A stretch of DNA of 64,000 bases, from the NCBI GenBank assembly GCA_030704615.1, contig CM060732.1, forward strand, positions 18,662,001 through 18,726,000, written 5' to 3'. The notes under the pieces were generated by a model that was not told the origin of the DNA, ran no database searches, and saw only the letters and a program-made list of their open reading frames with translations. Made by a program: the position numbers and the translations under genes. Origin of the DNA: Takakia lepidozioides. Its lineage: Eukaryota > Streptophyta > Takakiopsida > Takakiales > Takakiaceae. Below, piece after piece: positions 1-9,381 of the stretch; position 1 is the first letter of the stretch; each line of letters begins with the position of its first letter.

Positions 1-519
1 GGGTTACGAGGTGGTAGACCTTGGCATTCGATCTTCAGCTTCAGAGATGAAAGCACCATGCTGCAGGTAATTCCATAGCACCTTGATGGTTTCAGATTGT
101 GTACATGCATGAGCAAACACGATTGGGAAGATGACCAGTCGCAGGTTATAGTGGCTTTGGTGGCAAAGCGTAGAACAGGACTTGGGAATGCGAGCTTTCA
201 TTGTGTGAAGGATTGCAAGACCAAGCGAAAGGGCTGATTTGGCTTTCAGTGCACTTTGTGGAGTATGTTGAGATTGGGTTTCAATCTCGAGCTTCAGCAT
301 TGAGAGGGCTCTTGTCATGGCAAGAGCAAGGCTGGAACAGGAGCTAAGAGGTGCGACAAGGCCATGTAATGTGCACCTAGGGTTTCAGAGCTTGGAAGAA
401 GAGCCCTTGCACCACAAGAGGAGTCTCTTGTGGCTGGAAATGTAAGCCTTAGGAATTCAGGAGCTTGGCAAAGGCTGTGGAGTGCTTAGTCTTGCCTTAG
501 AGAGCATCAAGGAGCTAAG
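1..519. other. No recognised gene
   Basis: Short open frames on the minus strand show no domain or family resemblance that I can recognise. The GC-rich text resembles the repeat-rich DNA that follows, so it may be older transposon-derived sequence. Confidence 0.4.
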
Positions 520-940
520 GAGCCAAGATAGGGGGCTGATACCTCTTGTGTGAAGAGGTTGCATTTGTGGAGCATGTAATCAGCTCATTGAAGCTTCCAT
601 CTTCAAGCTTGGAGGGCAAGTAAGGAGGGAAGGGCTGACTTCCCTTATGTGAGGGCAATGCATGTGTGGAGCATGCTTTCAGCCTGTTGAAGGCTTGTAC
701 TTTCAGGTTTTTGGAGTGCAAGAAAGGAAGGAAGGGGCTGGTTTCCATGTAGGGCATGTGTGGAGCATGCTTCTAGCCCGCTGAAGCTTGTATTTTCAGG
801 TTGGTGGGTGCAAAGAAGGAAGCAAAGGGCTGATTCTCTTGTGGTGAGAGTGGGGCATGTGTGGAGCATGCCTTCAGTCCATTGGGCTTTTGTTTTCAAG
901 CTTTAGAGAGCTAGAATGGAAGGGCTAGGGCTGGTTCCCA
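520..940. repeat. Degenerate tandem repeat, unit about 100 bp
   Basis: Four to five diverged units are visible. Each carries a core like TGTGGAGCATGC, then text resembling TCAGCCTGTTGAAGCTTGT, then an AAGGAAGGGCTG segment. Core positions are near 562, 665, 750 and 860. Minus-strand open frames over this stretch are by-products of the repetition and show no known domain. Confidence 0.7.
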
Positions 941-1379
941 CTTGGGTGAAAGAAAAGCACTTGTAGGGCATATGTGAGGTGGGTTTCAACCTCAAGCCTA
1001 GATAGAGCATGGCTCTTGAAGTGGCAGGTGTAGGGGTTGGAATAGGCTCTAAGACAGATGCTATGGCCAAGGAAAACGCTTGAATGAGTGCTCACAAGAG
1101 CTGGAAACCAACAAGGCTTGGTTGTTTGCCATTGAGTTTAGTGGCGTGTTTGGGGAGTCTAAGTGAGAAAGAAGGCTTGGTTTGTGGCAACCATCTTCCT
1201 CATGGCTTAGGCTACTATTGGTGGTGTGTGGAGCCGAAAGAGCAAGAATACCTTGCTGATTTCTTCACAGCCGCCATAGCTCGGTGCAAAGAAGCCTAGA
1301 GTCCAAGAGACACAAACCCTAGCTTGGCGTGGCTAAACCCCTTGGAGAAATGGCTAAACTGCCATGAGTGGCCATGGAT
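941..1379. other. No recognised gene
   Basis: Contains a plus-strand open frame of 71 codons (1084-1299) with a Trp/Cys-containing product that matches no family I know. I do not call it a gene. Confidence 0.35.
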
Positions 1380-1900
1380 GGGGCTGTGACGGGCTGTGGA
1401 TGCAGGCCGTGATCCTGTGACCTGTGTAGGCCTTTGTGATGGGCTGTGATGGGGCCTGTGACGGGCTGTGACGGGCTGTGATGGCTGTGAGGGATGTGGC
1501 GGGCTGTGACAGGCTGTGCCTGTGGGGCTGTGTGTGTTGTGACAGGCTGTGGCCTTGGGGTTGTGACCCCTGTGACCTGTGTGTGACAGGCTGTGAGGGC
1601 TGTGACGGCTGTGGCCTTTGGGGCTGTGACCCCTGTGACCTCTGTAGGGCTGTGATAGGCTGTGCCTGTGGCCTTTGGGGTTGTGATGGGCTGTGACAGG
1701 CTGTGGCTTGTGGGGCTGTGACCCTGTGACATGTGTAGGGCTGTGACAGGCTATGACGTGTGGCTTTTGGGGCTCTGACGGGATGTGACAGGCCCTGTGG
1801 TGGGCTATGACGGCTGTGACCAGTGATCTGTGTGGGCCTGTGCTGGTCTATGGTGGTTCGTGTTGACCTGTGGACGGCCTGTGCTGACTCGTGGAGGCAC
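1380..1900. repeat. GGGCTGTGAC minisatellite
   Basis: About 500 bp made almost entirely of variants of a 9-10 base unit close to GGGCTGTGAC, interspersed with CCTGTGACCTGTGTAGG variants. The long His/Ser/Gln/Pro-rich open frames on the minus strand (for example 1354-2055) are translations of this repeat, not genes. Confidence 0.85.
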
Positions 1901-2763
1901 TGGTGGACTGCATAAGGACGTGGTCTCGAAGGCCGAATTTTGAAGCTCGTGGAGGGCGGTTTGAGGAGTATCTTCATGATATTCCCATGGTCATACAAGT
2001 GAGGGAAGAGATGAGAAAAAGAGTGTTGGGATGAGGGCATGTTGGGGTTAGGCATTGCTTTAGCTTCTTTTCCTTGTAGTTTTCCACCCTCTCATTAGGC
2101 GAAGACCTTTCCGTAGGTGGAGGCAAGAGTCAGTCCGGGTTTGGGCTGGGGTGTCCTTGCAGAAGCAACACCATGGAGTTGTTTTGGTGTGGGGGAGTTG
2201 TCGTTCTGATTTCTTGTGTTTGGATCCCCTCCATACCTGCATGCTTGACTGTGCACCATGTTAGTTTGTGTGGGCGCTTGTTTTATAGGTGATTGGTCGG
2301 ATTTGATCACCGGCCAGTCCTAGAGCATGTTGTCGATGGTGAGGCTGGGGTGATGACCAGTCAGACCATCATTGTTTCTCCTGTGGTGAGGTTGGAGGTG
2401 ATGACCAGCCAACCATAGGAGTGCTTGCGGTGGATGCAGGTGCAGGTGTAGGCTATGTTAGGAACCTAGTATTCCAAACCATAAGCCGCAACAAGTTCTC
2501 TACCCGGTTACCTTGTGGAGAGGGGGTTAGGGACATGTTCATGACCGGTTGAGTGACAGTTTGTCAACACGGAGGTGCCATTAGTTGCTGGGGGGAGTGC
2601 CGGTTCGAGCACTAGCGATACTAGTGGGTACACGAGACGAGGTGTACGGTTTAGGCCACCTTCACCCCCAGTGTCTTCTACGGAAGGTTCTGATTCGGAT
2701 TGTGAATCAGGAGGACTCACACCGGTGGTGTAAGTTGTTTCCTTGCCATTGTTGGGGGACACA
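1901..2763. other. Flank upstream of the retrotransposon gag
   Basis: No LTR matching the 3' LTR at 8667 and no clear tRNA primer-binding site were found here. Two related segments with TGATGACCAGYCA-type text occur near 2350 and 2400, with a looser third near 2295, so a short degenerate tandem repeat is present. Just before gag, a frame reading Ser/Glu/Asp-rich residues (about 2660-2730) may be 5' coding or leader sequence of the element. Confidence 0.4.
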
Positions 2764-3860
2764 ATGGAGGAGATGTATGGAGTTACCAAGGGGCCATGAA
2801 GGACTCTGGGGCGGTGGGCACCATCGAGTTGGATGATTTTATCCAAGAGTTTGATAGTTGGTGTGATTTGCAGCAAATGCGCAATCCACAACTATTTACG
2901 CCTTTCATGGCATGGAAGGGGCTGTTTCAAGCCTTGAGGGGCCGCCTATGGATGATTACCATGAGTTCAGGTGGGGGCATGAGGTTGGGATCGAGGAGTG
3001 GAGGATGTACTGGTCACCCGACTATGTCTCCATCGCTAGGGGCACTAGAGCCACGAGGGCAGTGGCTACACCTGCCGCTGCACCGACAGCTTCAACAAGC
3101 AGCAGTGGGACTAGTGGGACTGGTGGTACCGTAGCTACGACGTCCACCCAAGCCACTACCGCACCAGCACCAGTACCCGTGCCTGCCTTCAACCCTGTTG
3201 TGGAGTTCTTCGAAGAGTTAAGAGGGAACTACCAAGGGGTGAGGACAGAGAAGTTGCAGAGCTTGCGAGAGTTCCAACGGAAGCCTACTGAGAGCTTGAG
3301 GGAGGCTTTCACTCGCATGAGGCGCTTGATAAATGTAACCCAAGGGGTTACGGAAGCTCAGGCAGTCCAATTCTGGTATGGGATGGCAGAGCGGATAGAG
3401 CTCAACATGGTGGAGGAACAAGTGGTCATGGTGGGATTTTCTAAGGAGACACCACGGGGTAGTGGTGCTCCTAGCCAACCACTACCTCAACGTGCTCAAG
3501 GCAACAAGCGGGCTCAAGTAAAGCTCAGGGAAGGACAGAGAGGACCTCAGATGCAGGGGTCTCTCCCTTCATTTGTAGGCCAACAACGGGCGGAGTGTGT
3601 GTGTTGGACATGTGGAGGACCCCATGTCAAGAAGGATTGCCCAGAGGGAGGCAAAGGGCCGGCACATGCACAGCCTGCACAATTGCAGTGTGGGCATTGT
3701 GGCACGCACGGGCATGGAGAGGCCTAGTGTTATGGTTTGCATCCTGAGTTGCGCCCAGGCCAGTTCCAAGGGAACAATGGTGGCCGAGGCGAGGTGGAGC
3801 AGCCCAGAGTGGACGAGGTGGCCAGGCACGAGGTGCAGGCCAAGGGCAAGCTCAACATGG
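2764..3860 (+). pseudogene. Retrotransposon gag (frameshifted)
   Basis: Structural capsid/nucleocapsid protein that would package the element RNA. The ATG at 2764 begins a frame reading MEEMYGVTKG. Coding then continues in the frame at 2796 (IELDDFIQEFDSWC) and, after a shift near 2930, in the frame running to 3727. Visible parts are a gag core with an LREFQRKPTESLREAF stretch (about 3265-3315), then two zinc knuckles: CWTCGGPHVKKDC (about 3602-3640, one residue shorter than canonical CX2CX4HX4C) and a second CX2CX4HX4C interrupted by a TAG stop at 3725. After another shift near 3795 a Gly/Gln-rich stretch leads into the next frame. The copy cannot make full-length Gag. Confidence 0.85.
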
Positions 3861-3894
3861 CCAAGGACGCGGTGGTCAGGGTGTTGACCAAGGC

Positions 3895-5400
3895 ATGGCC
3901 AACCGGCTTCAGCAGCTAGAGCAGAGGCTCGTTGCCATGGCTACAACTCAGGTGGTACCGGCTCCAAGGCCAGATGGTCCACCTCCTGCTCCTGAGGGAG
4001 GAGATATGGGAGGCATAGGATTCATGTGCGGAGCAGCACTACCACTAGTGCAGGTGGAGTCTGCTGCAGCCGTGACTCGAGGAGCAGCACGAGTTCCTGA
4101 GCCACGAGGTGCAGAGGTGGAGTTGGATCCACAGCATGGGGAGGCAAGCCGTCAGGCTAGGCTTCCTCAGTCATTCACATTGGCAGAGACAGTGTCGCCG
4201 CCATCCATGGCACCTAGTTCTCGCCCGACTGTTACCGAGGCGGAGGTTACTATGCCATTGGGGAGAGCTACACGGGCAACACCACTACCTAGTGTTGCCA
4301 AGGCTACGGCAGCTAGTGTGCTACTGGGAGCGGCCACATCTGTGTGTCAGGCTCCATTGTTCACGGCTACCATGATTGCGACGCCGGGGGTAAAACCAGT
4401 TGAGGTGTTCAGGCTGACAGCTACACTCTGTGAGAGTGGGGAGGTTACTTCATCTGCTGCGGAGATAGTGGGAGGTGTAGTGCCGGAGGGATCCTCGGAT
4501 TTGAGGGTAAAGACAGCCACGGCGGCACCATGGCAAGTTGCAGCTGCCAGGGTGATGGAGCTGTCAGCTAGGCCAGCCATTGAGCGCGCCATGGTGACAC
4601 CTGGAGTTGTCATGTTAGACAACCAGGATGACATTTTCTGTTTGAGTGGACCGGCAGGCAAGAGGTACCGGCCACTGCGGGTCTTGTTGGACTCGGGAGC
4701 TCAGCCATTGATGCTGGGTAGAGCTGCTATTGCAGGCTTGGGCCTCACAGAGGCGGATATGGAGCCTTGTCCTTTCCAGATACAGACGTCTCTGGGAGGA
4801 TCGGAGCAGGCTCGGGGCATGACACGGCATGAGTTGGCTATCAGACTACGGCCGGATCACCCTACAGATGGCTCAGTGATGCGAGCCAAGGCCATTGTGA
4901 CAGACGCGGTCTGTACGATGTCCTGGTTGGTGGGGCAGTGTTGCCCCATGGGCTTCACCCTGGATTTTTGGGAGGAGTCAGTTTCCTATAGGCCTGGATG
5001 GCAGTCAGGGGAGGGCCAGCGTGTGCAGCTCCCTGTGACGTTCATAGGAGGAGTTGCGGTTGCCCAGCAGGGCAAGATGCCGACACTAGCAGCATTCACA
5101 CCTGCAGTGACTTGGCCTGGAGAGTTGCTAGAGGGCAACGCTCATTCAGAGGGTGACACACCTCCAGGAGAGCAGGATGACATGTATGGTATGGCGGAGT
5201 TGTCTGCCATGGTTGCTCAGACTCCATTGTGGGGCACGAGCAAGGATTTGCAGCGGGTTGCTGATGGACAGGTGCAACAAGCCTGGGTGGAGGCTTTTGT
5301 ACCATCAGGAGAGGAGGAGAGTGTGGGGATTGCACCAGAACCACCTCAGTTGTCACCATTGGATATCACACCTATTGTGTGGCAGTATTTGGATGAAGGC
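3895..5400 (+). pseudogene. Retroviral-type aspartic protease with Ala/Pro-rich linker
   Basis: Open frame beginning with a Gln/Leu-rich segment (ANRLQQLEQRL), followed by about 240 residues of low-complexity Ala/Thr/Val/Pro sequence. The protease core follows, with the catalytic VLLDSGAQ motif at 4681-4704 (Asp codon 4690) and a folded region to about 5050. The DSG triad is typical of retroelement proteases, which act as dimers to cut the polyprotein. This stretch is uninterrupted and runs in the same frame into the DNMT domain, so protease and methyltransferase appear to be one polyprotein. Confidence 0.85.
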
Positions 5401-6648
5401 ATTTGTCTTCTGGACTTGTTTGGCGGGATCAGCACCGGATTGGCTGCTGTGTTACAGGCAGGTGTACGAGTTCAGCGTTACCTGTATGTAGAGAGGGATG
5501 AGACTGCGTGATACGTTTCACTTCGCCATGTTGCTCAGTTGGTGTAGCAGTACCCTGAGTTGTTGCCGGTGTCTACAGTTCGTGGATATCAGCAGGCCTT
5601 GCCAGTAGACATTTCGTTGCTGGGGGCGCAGGATTTGGAGCGGGTTGGCTCAATTGATCTAGTAGTGGCAGGTTGGCCCTGCCAAGGGCATTCATCAGTC
5701 GGGCATGACAATGGATTGCGAGACTCGAGGTCGGGTGTGTTTTGGGAGATGGTGCGGGTTTTGCGCCACTTGCAGCTTCATCAAGCTGTATCTCCAGCAT
5801 ACATCTTGGAGAATGTGTCACTGATGGGTGATCCTTGGGCCAGGGTGATGGCCAGTGTGCATCAAGTCCGGTCGTGGCTTAGGTCAACAGTGTTGCTGGA
5901 TGCAGCTGCAGTGGGGTCACGGGCTCATCGTCCACGGCTATGGTGGACTAACTTGATGTCACCCACACTGCTCAAGCGTGCATTTGATGGGGTGCAGCGG
6001 CCAGCACACCTCACATTGGATAGCATTTTGGACACAGGGAGGCAGTCTCAGCGTGTGAGACACGATGACCGTTCGCCTTTGGCAGTGGTCAACAGGGTGG
6101 GTCAACCACGAGCAGCATTACCTACACTGCTCAACTTCCCAGGATCGCATGTTTTCCGGGATAGTGGACCTGGCCTCTTGTGGGATGCTCTGTTGCAGTA
6201 GTTAGTGGAGCCTAATGCTAACGAGCGTGAGCGGGCAATGGGTTTTACCACTGGTACCACGGCGGTGTCGTCTCTTTCTGAGGCATCACGTCGTCAGGTG
6301 TTGGGGCAAGCAATGGATCTCAATTGCTTGACCTGGATTATCAGCTTGGCTATGGCTGAGCAACGCAGAGTGCGGAGTACACTTCCTTCGATGGTATCTC
6401 TGCCTACCGAGACGGTACAGGCAGTGAGTGGGGGCGAGCATGTGAGGACCACGGGGTATAGGCATCCATGGCACACGTGGGAGGTGCTCGAGGTTCAGAG
6501 GGAGTTGGCAGCCAAGGTGGCGGTGATGGATGAGGTTGGGGATTTTTCTCGGGTGGAGGAAGTCCTCGAGGTTGAGATGATGGGGCAGGATGAGGCCTTG
6601 TCAATGATTGAGCAGGTAGGGAGTATTGCTCAAGAGGTTGCAACATAG
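5395..6648 (+). pseudogene. Cytosine-5 DNA methyltransferase domain inside the retrotransposon
   Basis: Would transfer a methyl group from S-adenosylmethionine to cytosine C5 in DNA. Motif I LLDLFGGISTGL lies at about 5407-5442 (SAM binding). Motif IV GWPCQG holds the catalytic Cys codon at 5680-5682. Motif VI ENV is at 5809-5817, a motif VIII-like HRPRLWW at about 5929-5949, and motifs IX/X (ERERAMGF, then RRQVLGQAMDLNCL) at about 6226-6330. The LFGGISTGL form resembles DNMT3-like enzymes, while PCQ is the form common in other families. One frame holds throughout, broken only by TGA at 5509, TAG at 5545, TAG at 6199 and TAG at 6646. All catalytic motifs survive. It sits exactly between protease and RT. 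Confidence 0.93.
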
Positions 6649-6661
6649 CAACCATTGGACG

Positions 6662-7711
6662 GGTCCTCTTACCTCTAAGCCCACTGAACTTAAGGTTGCA
6701 GTTACGGAGGACAATTGGAAGCCTGACATTGGACCCATTGTCACTGGAGGAGAGAGACAACATATACGGTGGTTCCTGAGGGCTTATAGGAATTGCTTTG
6801 CCTTCAGTTTGAAGGACTTGAGAGCACTGAAGGGTCAAGAAATCCGTATTGAGTTGGCCACTGACACGCCAATCTTTTGGAGACCCTATAGATACAGTGA
6901 CATGGAGAGGTCTTTGATTCAGATGAGGACTCAAGATCTTTGGGAGGCAGGTTTGGTGGAGCTCTTTGGTGGAGAGTATGCTTCAGCCACAGTGATGTCA
7001 GCCAAGAAGGATGTCTATGGCAATTGGACGGAGAGACGTATGTGCGATGATAACCGGCCTGTAAATCGTCAGACCAAGTCCGATAAGTATGCCATGCCCA
7101 CACCGGAGGAGATCTTTGATGCCATTGGGCATGCTAAGGTCTTTAGCACTTTGGATTTACAATCCGGATATCACCAGTTGTCAATCAAGGAGGCGGACAA
7201 GCAGAAGACGACATTCTGGGGGATCAATGAGCACGGCAATGATTGCCTATATCAGTGGCGGTTCTTACCATTTGGGCTTAAGAACGCTCCCGCAGAGTTT
7301 CAGAGAGTCATGGATAGGATTTTAGCAGGGGTGGACTTTGCTCGGTGCTACATAGATGACATCATCATCTTTAGTGCTACGGTGGAGGAGCATGAGAGAC
7401 ACCTTCAGGTGGTATTGGAGCGCTTGAGAGCGCACGGATTGAAGTTGCATCCGGGGAAGTGCAAGTTTTTCCACAACCAGATTGAGTATCTGGGTCACAT
7501 GATATATCCTGGAGGATTGGGGGTACAGCAGACTAAGGTAGAGGCCATTGCACAAACTCCACACCCCACGGATGTGAGCCGAGTTTGAGCTTTCATGGGG
7601 TTGACAAACTATTATAGACGGTTTGTCAAGGGATTTAGTGCCATTGCAAAGGCTCAAACCAAGCTGACCAAGGTGGACCAGGAGTGGCAGTGGGAAGATG
7701 AGCAGGAACAA
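6662..7711 (+). pseudogene. Ty3/gypsy reverse transcriptase
   Basis: RNA-dependent DNA polymerase. Fingers/palm motifs are readable: RPYRYSDMER upstream; FSTLDLQSGYHQL (motif A, catalytic Asp) at about 7140-7178; LPFGLKNAPAEFQ (motif B) at about 7266-7304; and the YIDD catalytic box at 7349-7360. The thumb/connection reads EYLGHMIYPGG and, after a TGA at 7586, AFMGLTNYYRRFVKGF. A frame change near 6661 separates it from the DNMT frame, and another near 7712 separates it from RNase H. TGA at 7586 stands where an Arg CGA is expected before AFMGLTNYYRRF. Confidence 0.95.
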
Positions 7712-7713
7712 GT

Positions 7714-8130
7714 TTTCAAGAGCTCAAGGCGAGGTTGACTTCGGCGCCTATCCTGAGACGACCTATCAGGGGGCGTCCCTTTCAGCTGCATACGGATTGG
7801 AGCATGCTGGGGCTTGGAGCGGTGCTCACACAGGTGGATGATGAGGGAAGAGAGTTCGTAGTGGCTTATGCTAGCCGCTCGAACTACGCTGCAGAGGCTA
7901 AGTATAGCTCATATGAGGGAGAGTGCTTAGCTGCAGTGTGGGCCGTGGCACACTTCTGGTGCTATCTATACGGCAATCTCTTCACCCTTGTCACAGATCA
8001 CCAGCCACTCAAGTGGTTGATGGAGTCAGACAAGCTTATGGGGAAGCTTGCACGGTGGGCACTCATACTCTAGGAGTATGACTTTCAGGTTGTGCATCGA
8101 CCGGGTTTGGTCAATCGGGATGCAGATGGA
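7714..8130 (+). pseudogene. Retrotransposon RNase H
   Basis: Degrades the RNA of the RNA-DNA hybrid during reverse transcription. Readable order: FQELKARLTSAPIL, then PFQLHTDWSMLGLGAVL (first acidic residue), then YSSYEGECLAAVWAV (catalytic Glu), then LVTDHQPLKWLM (catalytic Asp). The usual C-terminal VVHRPGLVNRDADGLSRNP follows. A TAG at 8071 replaces the Gln normally found before EYDF. In related elements an integrase zinc-binding domain usually follows DADGLSR; here it does not. Confidence 0.93.
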
Positions 8131-8562
8131 TTGAGTCGCAATCCATGCATGAGCCAGCAAGATGACACTGAAGCTCGGTGGCATGGTGAGACAGACGAGG
8201 AGATGCTGCCATGATGGCATGCATCTGTCTTTTCGTGTATCTTCGGGAGGTCAAGTTGGACCTACAACAGGGATGACTGTAGACGGAGTGTCTGAGGACC
8301 GCTGGTGTGTGATCGATGCTCAAGAGGTTGGCATATGGGATGCTTGACACCACCTCTTGAGAGGGTTCCCGATGGAGATTGGTTATGTCCACACTGCTTG
8401 GGATAGTGGCAGTGGACATGACTAGAGGCAGCTAACAAGACATGGGAGGCCAAGCTCATAGGAGTCAATATACGAGATCCTAGGCTCAAGTTCACAGGTT
8501 GCAAGACGGCGACTAACAATGGGGCAACTCTTGCACCCGGTCTCTTGATCTATCGAGTTTGA
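8131..8562 (+). pseudogene. PHD-finger-like segment and tail in the integrase position
   Basis: In the same frame as RNase H, after TGA stops at 8212 and 8293, the sequence reads [20 protein letters not shown] and then a DGDWLCPHC ending (about 8296-8403). This is the classic second half of a PHD finger: CDxC, HxxC, PPL, WxCPxC. The first ligand pair is probably a Cys in DDC plus a Ser (AGT) where the second Cys is expected, so zinc binding may be impaired. PHD fingers typically bind histone H3 tails. A tail of about 50 residues ends at TGA 8560-8562, after further stops at 8404 and 8419. No integrase motif is present. Confidence 0.75.
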
Positions 8563-8655
8563 GTGTAGTAGGGACAGTGGTGGAGGACATAGTGAGGCTA
8601 TGGTCACTATCACATCTTGTGGCTACCTGGACTTAGAGGGACCTAAGCACCAGCT

Positions 8656-8665
8656 AGGGGGGCGA
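8656..8665 (+). other. Polypurine tract of the retrotransposon
   Basis: A run AGGGGGGCGA lies immediately before the TTGTGTGG start of the 3' LTR. Such tracts prime plus-strand DNA synthesis and normally abut the 3' LTR, which fixes the LTR start here. Confidence 0.75.
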
Positions 8666-8666
8666 T

Positions 8667-9163
8667 TGTGTGGACTAGTGACTGCCATAGTGGGCAGCAT
8701 AGTGGCAGCCTAGTGTCTGACTAGTTGTAGCCTAGTGGTTGGACTAGTGGTTGGACTAGTGTGTGGCGTGCACATTTGTTGTGTGGTTTTGGACAGCGAT
8801 GTAGTTGTGTAGCGATATGTATGCGCACGATAGTTGTCAAGTTATTTTACCACTAGTGTGAAACTAGCTAGGAAATAGCTAGCTTTTACATATTGACATT
8901 TGGGATTGGCCCAAGTGTCAATCCAGGGGTCAAGGCAGATTTAGGCTCTGGAGTGGTTATCTTCACGGCAAGCGCGGGAGGCTCATCTTTCTCGAGTTGA
9001 GCCTCACCGCGCCTAGCTATGGTGCCGTAGTGTGGATTCCCCATGGCGTGGGGTGGACTTGGCTTGACTTGTATTTGAGTGATGAATTTATATATGCATG
9101 AGTTTATGCTTCAGCTTTGTGAGCTTGCATGAGCTTGTGCTTGTATTCTTCTTCTTTATCTAT
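8667..9163 (+). repeat. 3' LTR of the DNMT retrotransposon
   Basis: Starts with TGTGTGG directly after the polypurine tract. The length of about 497 bp is inferred from the position where the same start sequence recurs (9164). The 3' end before 9164 does not show the usual CA terminus, so the exact right boundary is uncertain. Confidence 0.65.
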
Positions 9164-9327
9164 TGTGTGGACTAGTGACTGCTATAGTGGGCAGCATAGT
9201 GGCAGCCTAGTGACTGACTAGTTGTAGCCTAGTGGTTGGACTAGTGGCTGGACTAGTGTGTGGCGTACACATGTGTTGTGTGGTTTTGGACAGCGATGTA
9301 GTTGTGTAGCGATATGTATGCGCACGA
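9164..9327 (+). repeat. Second, truncated LTR copy in tandem
   Basis: Its 164 bp match 8667-8830 with about five differences by eye (about 97% identity). The match stops abruptly at 9327, where unrelated LINE-derived sequence begins. This may be the 5' start of a second LTR in a tandem or nested arrangement. Confidence 0.85.
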
Positions 9328-9381
9328 CATGTGAGTGGAAGGTTTGGTTGTGAGGCCCGGGTGAACTTCCTTGTATGCCCC

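Larger units (their letters stand above)
2764..9163 (+). mobile_element. Ty3/gypsy retrotransposon carrying a DNA methyltransferase
   Basis: Order on the plus strand: gag with zinc knuckles, aspartic protease, cytosine-5 DNA methyltransferase, reverse transcriptase, RNase H, PHD-finger-like segment, polypurine tract and a 3' LTR of about 497 bp. The RT and RNase H sequences and the gag motifs place it in Ty3/gypsy. No integrase core (HHCC, DDE) can be found between RNase H and the polypurine tract or between DNMT and RT. The copy is inactive: several frameshifts (near 2930, 3795, 6661 and 7712) and eleven in-frame stops. No 5' LTR was recognised, so the left end is uncertain. DNMT-bearing retrotransposons have been reported from charophytes and dinoflagellates; the PHD segment and missing integrase are what I see here. 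Confidence 0.9.

Noticed and set aside
1354-2055. 233-codon His/Ser/Gln/Pro-rich minus-strand frame
   Set aside because: Translation of the GGGCTGTGAC minisatellite, with no non-repeat domain.
3725-3797. Programmed readthrough or frameshift between gag and pol
   Set aside because: The TAG falls inside the second zinc knuckle and the shift within a Gly/Gln-rich stretch; no slippery heptamer or structure was seen. Random damage is simpler.
3725-8421. Altered genetic code (TAG/TGA read as amino acids)
   Set aside because: Host genes in the window use standard stops and have no internal TAG or TGA: SF3B1 ends at TGA, PAN2 at TAA. The element also has frameshifts, so decay explains its stops.
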